A stretch of DNA of 64,000 bases. It comes from Ligula intestinalis. Lineage: Eukaryota; Platyhelminthes; Cestoda; Diphyllobothriidea; Diphyllobothriidae. This document shows, in pieces, positions 56,301-64,000 of the stretch. The notes under the pieces are model-generated. The model had not been told where the DNA came from and searched no databases. It saw nothing but the letters and a program-made list of their open reading frames with translations. Position 1 is the first letter of the stretch, and each line of letters starts with the position of its first letter. The stretch spans positions 11,806,066-11,870,065 of the forward strand of contig JAYGXS010000008.1 in the NCBI GenBank assembly GCA_036362985.1, in the 5' to 3' direction. The position numbers were made by a program, and so were the translations under genes.

Positions 56301-56487
56301 AGTCCACCTGGGAGTGGCCATTCGAACAGATTTCGGATCTGAATTTTATTGGCTCTGGTGCCCAGGGCGTTGTCTTCCGTGGCATTCTAAATGGCCAACC
56401 AATCGCAGTAAAGAAGGTTCAAAAGCAAGCGGAGACGGACATTCGGCATCTTCGGAGCCTGCGGCATCCAAACATTGTTCGTTTCAT
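56301..56487 (+). CDS. MAP3K12/13: DLK-type MAP3K (MAP3K12/13), start of the kinase domain
   Basis: DLK/LZK kinases (Wallenda in flies, DLK-1 in worms) phosphorylate MAP2Ks upstream of JNK/p38 in axon injury and stress signalling. The exon reads STWEWPFEQISDLNFIGSGA, then QGVVFRG (glycine loop GSGAQG), GQPIAVKKV (beta-3 Lys), ETDIRHLRSLRHPNIVRF. The W-x-PFE lead-in before the glycine loop and GSGAQG itself are diagnostic of the DLK group. The acceptor is CTTCAACAG|AG and the donor TTTCAT|GTAAGC. The two leading bases join exon 3 exactly. The exon ends in the helix-C/beta-4 region, and the rest of the kinase and the leucine zipper are beyond the window. Confidence 0.85.
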
Positions 56488-57085
56488 GTAAGCCAGAGTG
56501 TTTTTATCTCATAGATTGCTTTTGGTTAATTAATTCAAAGTAAATGCCCCTGCAAAGCCCTGCAAGGATACAGATGCCTACGACAATTGGCTCTTTTTTC
56601 TATGCAAGATTATCATACGTGCGTATTAAAAGGCGAGCATCCGAGGATATTTAATTAAGAAGGGGAAGAGTTCTTTGGGAACTGAAGCTTTCATACGTAG
56701 ATTTTTGAAGCTGGTCCTCCAGCTCGTCTTCAGACTATGAAGTGTGTACAGAAAGAATTAAATGAATTAACCGCGCCCAACAAAGTATTCTATAGTTTGA
56801 TGCCATCTGTCTCAATAGGTGGTACGTGCATTTCACTATCCCGTTGGGGTTGACCGTGCGCATTGAACTTTTTCCTTGATAAATTTGTATCCGACATCTA
56901 AATCGATAGGCCGATCAACGCATGCCTCGTCCACGTGCATGTCTCGCAGAAGGTCACGGCTTTTTCTGATTGGGCAAATGCCAACAATCCATGTGTCCTC
57001 CCATGGAAGGTATATTTGTGAATAAATATGTGTTTTGACAAATTTAACAAGTTTGCTGACTAACCAAGTATGTAAAACTCGTCGG

Positions 57086-57168
57086 TCTCGATGAGACTCG
57101 AACCGCGGACAGCAATGCCGGAATTTGAATTCAACCCGCGCTCTCACCGTCTAACCTACGAGACCTTT
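57086..57168 (-). repeat. tRNA-like SINE head
   Basis: On the minus strand it starts GGTCTCGTAGGTTAGACGG and ends CGGTTCGAGTCTCATCGAGACC. The acceptor ends GGTCTCG/CGAGACC pair over 7 bp and A- and B-boxes are present, but the T-stem does not pair, so this is a tRNA-derived repeat or dead tRNA. Confidence 0.6.
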
Positions 57169-57729
57169 TTTAAGAGCCTCGAGGTTTTTTCACGCTTCGG
57201 CCACGTTAACCAAATGCGTGGTCATGTATACGTTCGAGGTAGAAGTTTCGGCCAGGAAATGCAGAAAAGCATCCAAGGTGGATGGAACCATCGACGTTTC
57301 AAGGTCACGACTGAACGCAAACCTCAAAACCTCCCAGGTTCACCTCAACTAACACGTCTTTGTATCATGTTATCAGCCGGTGGACAGAGAGAGAAGGTAA
57401 ATTTAAAAAAATGTAACAAACCATGTTGAATATCCCTAACAGCCGCTTTTCAAGTACCCGACGAATAGGCCCTAGCAAAAAGAAATAACAGTTCAGCTTC
57501 GCCAAGCCAAGATATCTTACAGCCTGACAGTGGTGGCCAGTACGCTTGTCAAAACAGGCTGCCCACGTGCACAATTGTTGTGAAAAAGGATGCTTTTTCT
57601 ATGCTGGGTAGTTTTTTGGCTGGTCTGCAGCGCACCTCCTGCGTGTTCTTATTTTTTGCATCCTTACAGGTAACATGTTTTTTCTGCTAGAAATAGGCAG
57701 GAAAGCTGTTGGATCGTTCTTTTTTCGTC

Positions 57730-57795
57730 TCAACTTTCGAACTCTTACCGGAATACATCACCAGAGATAAAAAGAGCAAAGAACAAACAACTATA
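57730..57795 (-). repeat. Hairpin repeat family copy, diverged
   Basis: The minus strand shows CTCTGGTGATG, then GTTCGAAAGTTGAG, a weak match to the core. Confidence 0.4.
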
Positions 57796-58084
57796 GCCTT
57801 CGAACCTCCTCAAAAATTAATTTATAGCTCGGAATAGGTAGGCGTATACAGACACAGACCGAACCTTGATATGAATAGTTGGACCGAGGTTCATCGACCA
57901 GTTACCGTATGTTTACATATCCTAGAAAAATGGACGACTGATTAAAAATACGTTGATGAACGCTCATCCGACCGCTACCGGAACTTATCTGTCCCGCTCT
58001 GCTTAGGGTCTCGATAGAGGTCCTGATAACCATAGCAGCTGGTAGCGTACGCAAGTAGCGTTGACAGCAAAGACAAGGGAAACT

Positions 58085-58440
58085 GGAATGGTCATTTCTG
58101 GCTTATTAGCCGTCGTCAGCCAGTCAGATCCAGAACCAAGGGACGTCCTACCAGAGTCTCGAGCTCGTGACCTCTAGGCAGAGCGGGATTGATGAGGCCC
58201 ATTAGCGGTCGGATGAGCGCTCATCAGTGAGTGTCAATATCCCTCGACCTAACCGGGCAAGACAACTGGCTCGTGGCTCAATGATAAAGGTGGTTGACTG
58301 TGATCAAAGAGGCTGCGAAGATAGAGGCTTAGGTGGGACGCCACTTGTATCTGGGTATGACTAGCCGCCAACCGCTAATAAGCCAGAAATAGCCATTCCA
58401 ATCTCCCTTCTCTTTGCCGACGATACTACCTGAGCTTAAA
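58085..58440. repeat. Inverted pair of SINE S1 copies
   Basis: The left arm aatggtcatttctggcttat on the plus strand is the inverse of the right arm ataagccagaaatagccatt. The middle holds tRNA-like words (gctcgtggctcaatgat). Confidence 0.7.
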
Positions 58441-58449
58441 CTACCCATG

Positions 58450-58640
58450 CAAGCGAAAATGCGAGTTCCAAGAAATGATTCAGAGGAAGCCGATGTGATC
58501 ACTGGAATAAGAATTTTATCCGTCTGACCCATTTCTGCTATTGTCTCTGATGATGGATCCGCGACGGAATCCGAAACGTCAAGCGAATCAATTTCTCCTC
58601 TTCTTCTTATTCTTCTTCTTCTTCTTCTTCTTCTTCTCAA
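58450..58640 (+). repeat. Compound hairpin repeat plus (CTT)n
   Basis: A minus-orientation half (gatgtgatcactggaataag...gtctgac) is joined to a plus-orientation core (gtctctgatgatggatccgc...gaaacgtcaagcg) and then a CTT run at 58597-58637. It is the only clear core copy in the plus orientation. Confidence 0.6.
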
Positions 58641-60679
58641 CTACCTATGCCTTTCAGAGCAGATAAAGTACAGAGAAACTTCTTTTAACAAGCCCGGCTT
58701 GTAGCTGACTAAATTAACCTTGAATAATCCTTTTTTTAAGAATATTTCATGGATGGGACGACAACAAAAATGCACAATGAAACCTGCATGTTTTATGCTC
58801 TCCCGAAGACACCTCGTGGCAACAGTAAGGAGTTGTGTGTACTTTTTCAATAGACCGAGAAGCTGGGGGGATGTTGGTATAATTAACAACAGAAGGCAGA
58901 AACTTTAAGGCTGCGATGTAGGTGATCGAAAAAGTACAAAACGTGCATGAACGCCCCCGCTCTTTTTTGAAAAAAAAGTGCGTCTCGCGAGTTCAGTGTT
59001 CACCGGTGGGTTTTGTACAAGACAAATTCCAGCAACACGCTTGTGTCAAGGCATTCGCGCTCCTGTGCCAAATAAAAATAGGTGCGCAAGTGCATTTGGC
59101 TAAATTTATCTACGAATCACAGTATGGCACTGTACTTTTTGTTCGTGCCACGCATTTTCGGTGCAGGTCTACAAGCAGCGCGCTGTCCTGCCTCTGATGC
59201 GATTGGAGCAGCTGGTTTCGCGCACTTGACATGGTTTGCACACAGCCTATCGACCAGGCTCAGGTTGGCTGCTAACTGATTGGTCGGGCTATGCAACCAA
59301 TCAGGTGGAGCTTGGTTGCATAGGGGTGCCTATCGGGCTCAGCTTTTCGCACAAAGAAAACAATCGTTTTTTATATTCGGGTGGTTTCAGAGGGTTTTGG
59401 GGACGGATTGTCGGGATAGTGTTCAGGACGGGGAGCATTCGTGAGGGGCCCATCACACTAGAGTTTTTTTGCAATTGATCTATCTTTCAGTAACACGAGA
59501 GAGACGAAGTTTAGTTAATAGTGGCCAAACAGTCTGCGGAAATTTAACTTCTTGGTAAAGTCCGCGTAATTTGATGGAACTGCCCCTTCTTGGCAGATAG
59601 AAATAAAACACTTACATTGGTGCATAAAAGTTCATTTTATCTTTCGAACCTGGCAGTTTTTCGATTGACCGAAAGTACCCGAGTCCAGCGGCTATGGCTA
59701 TGGTTAAACAGCGAAGCGTCGGGTTACAAGCAGTCCCATTTAAGAGTATTTCAGGCAACGAGCGAGGCACTAGCAGAAATATTGTTTCGATCGACGAGCT
59801 TCCGCTGAGTTAAAAACTTGTCAGTGTGTGTGTGCGTGTGCCTGTGTCTGTCGTTGAGTCTTACTCCCAGGACTTGAGTCCTCGGTCGCCCGCAGCTAAT
59901 CAGTGAACAGATGCAGTTTCATTGGTTACGTTTCAAAAGTTGAGTGTTTCACATGACGAGCTCGCTGCTCAAATAGATCAAAGCCATTTAATGGGGTTCT
60001 ATTTTTTAAGGTAACCACAGCATAAGGTGTAATGAACTGGCTGTCTACCAAGGCCTGCTAATTTTTCGGACTTCTTGCTAGGTCAGACGGGAACTGATTT
60101 AGAAAGCCACCGGCTCGCAATTTTAACCATTCGACTTTGACCTTAGAATTGGGTCCGACATTCTCATTTGTCTTCTGAAGTGCCGTGCAGAACCGGGTCT
60201 GCAAATAAACAGCAATGAACATTTAGTAAGACATTCCGAATACTATTTGCCTGTGTAAGAATTTTAAACAAAGCAGGATGGGTAAATCCCGGGTATAGAA
60301 TCCCTCCGCAATATGGATATTCTTTCTCCGAATTACCAGGACATTGCAGTCACGGTTAATATTAAGGGGTTAGACTGCGACTTACTTTGAAATTAGGGTT
60401 AATGTTTAGGTTAGACCTATCCAACAGGACCCCCCTCCTCCTGCTCGCCTCTACAGGTGGTCTTGCGCCAAATTCCCATAAAGGTAGGTATTATCGAATC
60501 AGAATTCTAACCTCAACGCTTATTATTGCATATTACACACATAAATATACAACCTTCCTTGAAGTAACCGAAAACCAACGATTCTTACTGGGAATTCCTA
60601 ACCCCATGTCTTACCGGTGGATGCTAATAGGAGCAGTTTAGACAGTTGTTGGCAAATGAACATTGCTGGCAAAGAAAAG

Positions 60680-60905
60680 TGAGACCGGAATAGCCGTTTC
60701 TGGTTCATTAGTCGTCATCAGCCAGTCATACCCAATCCCAGGTGGTGCACCACCCGGGGTTTGCTCACGCATCCTGTTGATCAGAAGTCCCACGCTCTAA
60801 CCATTGACTGGGCGCTGCACCGCCTGGGTCTGCGTATGACTGACTGATGATGGCCAATAAGCCATAAATGACCATTCCTGTTTTCCTTGCCTTCGGTGGC
60901 CACGC
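60680..60905. repeat. Inverted pair of SINE S1 tails
   Basis: The left arm gtttctggttcattagtcgt and right arm tggccaataagccataaatg are inverted, and ggtggtgcaccacc at the inner edge of the left arm is itself palindromic. Confidence 0.65.
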
Positions 60906-61139
60906 TCACCCGCCTAAACTGCCAGCCGCTGTGTGACTGCTAGTGAGTCTCGAAATTGAGCACCCAGGCAGAGCGGGACGAGTTAGTCCCGTTAGCGAAT
61001 AGGTGCCAAAGCCCCAACGACCACATGACGTAGTAAATGCCCATAACCACCGCCATACGCAAAGCCGGTTCGTCTCTCGTGAATGCGATTCTGGTTTTAC
61101 ATACGTTTGCAGGGGTCCCGTGGGGAGAGGTGCGGTAAT

Positions 61140-61860
61140 GAGTGGTATCAACAATTTTTTTTAAAGCTTTATTGTCAGTTCATTTAGGTCTCGTTCATTG
61201 GGGATCTAAGTTTGCATCTGGTGACTTAGGTATTAAGTCGTCGGAGAGTGCCCTCTTTCAACTGACGGATATTTTAACCCCTCGGAAATATCCATTTCAG
61301 TAGTCTGGATACTTCATTTCGTTATTCGGCCCAAAGTGGTGTATGTAGTGCACCTCATATACCCTTAGTCCCAGCATTTTGTGATTATAGGGTTTCTGGG
61401 GGGGGGGGAATAGGATAGGCAGGCAAAGAGATTTTTAGAAGAAAGTGTAAAGTGAAAAATGTAGTCGGATTAGTTCCCTGCGGCCTCTGGGAGTAAGTTG
61501 TTCCGCATGTAAATTCAAGATGTGCGCGGCGCCTAGCGCCGCGAACTATACTAATCTAACTCAAAAACGGTAAATTGGACCTCAGGTAAGTTGAAATAGA
61601 CGACCTCCTAACCACCATTTCTATTTCCTCAGTAATTTCAAGAAACCTGCATCATGATAATCAGGTTTTTCCGCATTACAGATTAGGAAAATCTACAGAT
61701 AATAATCAACAAAATTTGTAAATAAAATAAAGTAAAATGCATTTAGCAGTTGTTGAAGTATATCCCGCTACGTATTCTAATTCCCCATCCATAAAACCCT
61801 ATAACCATCGTTTTCGTAGGACAAGATGCTGGGACTAGGTATTAATGAGGTGCATTACAT
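61140..61860. other. No gene recognised
   Basis: A G-run lies at about 61399-61407. No exon or known repeat was seen. Confidence 0.35.
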
Positions 61861-62275
61861 TAACTACTGTTGCCGTTATTCGTCCCAAAGAGACCTGTTG
61901 TGAAGTTGTGTACGCAAACTCTCAGCGCATATTGGTGCTTACACCAACGTAGCCTTCACCAGCTAGTGTCTCAGAGACAAAAAGGCTGCCTTTCTGAGCG
62001 CAGGCTGCAGTCCCCTCTCAGTTTACTCCCCGGTGCCATTTTGTCTCGCTTGCTTTCGACCAAAACATACCACGCCCTCGTCTTTCCCTTGCTCTCCTTC
62101 CCGGTTGTTACGCAACCACGTACACGGCTTGCCGCATTTCCCTCTTGAGCGCGACGACCAAGGCACGGCTAACCTGGGTTGCTGCACGCTCCCCGCCCCC
62201 GTAGCACGTGTTTTCCCACCACACAGGCCCGACTAACCAATCGAATTGCACTTACACCCAGTTAGTTGGGCAAAT

Positions 62276-62560
62276 TTAGTAATCTTTGCAGGAACCAATC
62301 AGAGGCCTCTGCTCCGCGTCCACTCGCCTACTAAAAGTAACAGCTGCGGGTTTTTGGGACGCGAGCGCACTCGTGCGCGTGCGCGTACGCGTACGCGCGT
62401 TTGGCGAACATTTCGCGCACTGGCGCCGTCGCCTAGGGCACGTAGACACACCGTGACCGGTCACGTGAAGGCATCGGTAACAGGCCTTTCCCTGCGCCTG
62501 GTTTTTGCAACTCAGGCGCCCCAACCGCGAGAACTCATCCGTAAAAAGCGGAAGTGCCAA
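62276..62560 (-). pseudogene. Possible retroelement gag zinc-knuckle fragment
   Basis: The minus strand reads ACYRCLHVTGHGVSTC, C-x2-C-x5-H-x4-C, followed by CAKC. This resembles the CCHC knuckle pair of gypsy-like gag, with one residue too many in the first knuckle and the second truncated. The rest has no recognisable gag features, so the call is weak. Confidence 0.35.
62358..62402. other. Alternating purine-pyrimidine tract
   Basis: gtgcgcgtgcgcgtacgcgt and the following cgcg words alternate strictly and include the palindrome cgcgtacgcg. It is a candidate Z-DNA-forming tract in a GC-rich island at 61.9-62.6 kb. Confidence 0.6.
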
Positions 62561-62924
62561 TGCACGTACCGAGTATGCCTATTGCAAATACGACTGCTTC
62601 GGTCTAGCGTGTGTTTCTTATGCACAAACGTCGACTATGTACCAGCCTAGCGTTCGAGTTCCTCACAGGAATCCCGACCTGTGCTCCCGATGGCCTCATA
62701 ACTACGTTCCGCTCATCTAAACTACAGAGGGGAATGGGAAGGGACGATAGAAAACGCGGACAGATTGATGCAGGACTGTTTTGGGCTTATTATACCCTGC
62801 AGGCTAATGCGGACTGTGTCGTTTGATGAATATTCGTTGAACGGTGAGGATAATGGTGAACAGGGACGAAGAGAAGAGGGTGAAAGAAGACACAAATAAT
62901 TATTTAGTTTTCAGAATAAGAAGA

Positions 62925-63000
62925 TGCGATCGCTAGAACAAGAATTTCGTTTGCCTGACGTTTCGAATTCTGTCAATAAACCTTCATCAGAGTTAACCGT
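62925..63000 (-). repeat. Hairpin repeat family copy
   Basis: The minus strand has CTCTGATGAAGG, about 14 bases, then ATTCGAAACGTCAGGC; upstream on the plus strand is gatgcgatcgctagaacaag, as in the other copies. Confidence 0.65.
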
Positions 63001-63009
63001 AGAATAGGG

Positions 63010-64000
63010 TGATACAGCACATATTACGCAGTATTTATAGTTCGTAATGGTCACGCAACCACATGCACTCTGGGGATCGTAATTGGTGCGGTTATGGCTG
63101 AGCAGTCCGTTCCCGAGTCATTAATTGCCGAAATTTAATAATCAATTTTGGATGCGGGCTTGATAATTACACGACAATTATATTCGCTGCAGTTGGAGTT
63201 GTTGCTGGGCCTGACCCTTCCCACGTGCGTGATTCTTCTACTCAAACAATGACGCAGTACGGATTATGAAAACGGCAAATCGTTGTGCTTGTTGGTTTAC
63301 TGTGCGAGCAACTCGCGGCTCACATGATTGCCACCCCTCGCGAAAATTTCGGCCTCGTTAAACTTAAACGCTTAGCCGGGCTCCGTCGAGTGAGCTGCAA
63401 CCTGGGAGTTAGCGTCTTTCCTCCACACCGCCGCTGCGTGCTCGGCCATTCTCGTGTCCGGAGTAATCTTCCAGTTTTTCCGACGTAGTCTCTTTGTCAG
63501 CAAATGCACCAGATCCGGTAAACGACTCCAGTCATTTCCGTTTTATTTTTCCTAACTTCGCTTTGTGAAGGCGGAATTGTCAAGTACCTGCATAGCAAAG
63601 AACCGTACCTGTCATATGCACGCACTGTTATGCAAACCTGACCTTGAACCTTCGTATGTTTTCTGTCCACGAAGTGCAAGCTTCTGAGCTATTGAAAATA
63701 TAGATAATATTCGAGCAGAGGAGCTGATTTCTGGTCTCTTTCTGTAGCTACAGAAACTGCCCAGTACTTCATTTCCACTACCTGGTGATGATTATTGGAC
63801 CATCAGTCTCGATGGAATCCAACCTATGCTCCAAACAGGTTGGAGTAGGGACGGATAGTGGAGGTAGGGTTTCGTTTTAAGTAATCGTGGACGTCGCCAC
63901 ACTTACCACTTTTACGCCGGATAAAGAAAACCAAACGGGATCAGGTGTTGGCCGTTTTCTCCAATGCAGACCAGAAACACCGCCTAACATAAGTGACAGA
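63010..64000. other. No gene recognised
   Basis: Open frames at 63285-63679 have no recognisable domain or splice context. Confidence 0.35.

Noticed and set aside
57086..57168. Functional tRNA gene on the minus strand
   Set aside because: The 7-bp acceptor and both boxes are present, but the T-stem does not pair, so it is treated as a SINE head.
58545..58600. True hammerhead ribozyme
   Set aside because: CUGAUGA and GAAAC are present, but I could not find a paired stem III with a UH cleavage site; kept only as a hypothesis under the hairpin repeat finding.
1..64000. CRISPR array, operon or bacterial gene cluster
   Set aside because: No spaced identical repeats, no ribosome binding sites or compact gene order; the DNA is clearly eukaryotic.

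Overview
The window is eukaryotic, not bacterial. Short coding exons carry GT-AG boundaries, introns range from about 33 bases to over 10 kb, and most of the DNA is retroelement and short-repeat debris. Very small introns beside giant ones, CR1-like, Ty3/gypsy, Penelope-like and hAT elements, and tRNA-derived SINEs together suggest a flatworm, most likely a diphyllobothriid-type tapeworm. That assignment is inference; nothing here proves the species.

Four host loci can be supported. (1) 7.45-4.48 kb, minus strand: three phase-compatible exons of an unidentified protein, possibly a beta-propeller. (2) 13.26-13.01 kb, minus: one isolated exon of unknown identity. (3) 17.53-15.82 kb, minus: nine phase-compatible exons of a WD-repeat protein that I recognise as WDR75, the U3 snoRNP / t-UTP pre-rRNA processing factor. 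(4) 36.29-56.49 kb, plus: four phase-compatible exons of a MAP3K12/13 (DLK/Wallenda-type) kinase. The kinase domain starts in the last visible exon and runs off the right of the window. Introns 2 and 3 of this gene are about 8.1 and 10.4 kb and hold most of the repeats in the right half.

Mobile DNA by position: a direct duplication of a repeat at 0.4-2.1 kb; a 189-bp MITE with 31-bp inverted ends at 4.17 kb; a nearly full-length CR1-like LINE on the minus strand at 18.4-23.5 kb (ORF1 with coiled coil, internal duplication and RRM-like end; ORF2 with endonuclease and reverse transcriptase); decayed LINE pieces at 24.8, 28.5, 29.7 and 44.2 kb; a complete but dead Ty3/gypsy element on the minus strand at 30.2-35.0 kb with about 303-bp LTRs; Penelope-like GIY-YIG pieces at 43.7 and 51.3 kb; a hAT element at 49.37-50.64 kb with both ends and a degraded target duplication; tRNA-derived SINEs, one with a visible empty site in a neighbouring duplicate; and three head-to-head inverted SINE pairs at 55.1, 58.1 and 60.7 kb. 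A 400-N assembly gap sits inside a retroposed repeat at 52.4 kb.

The most interesting points are: a dispersed hairpin repeat (about ten copies, almost all in one orientation) whose core superficially resembles a hammerhead ribozyme; the reconstruction of the DLK-type gene across 20 kb; the fact that every in-frame stop found in the dead elements can be explained by a C-to-T change in the sense strand; and the repeated inverted SINE pairs. I did not find a clear new biological system; the hairpin repeat is the best candidate for a second look.
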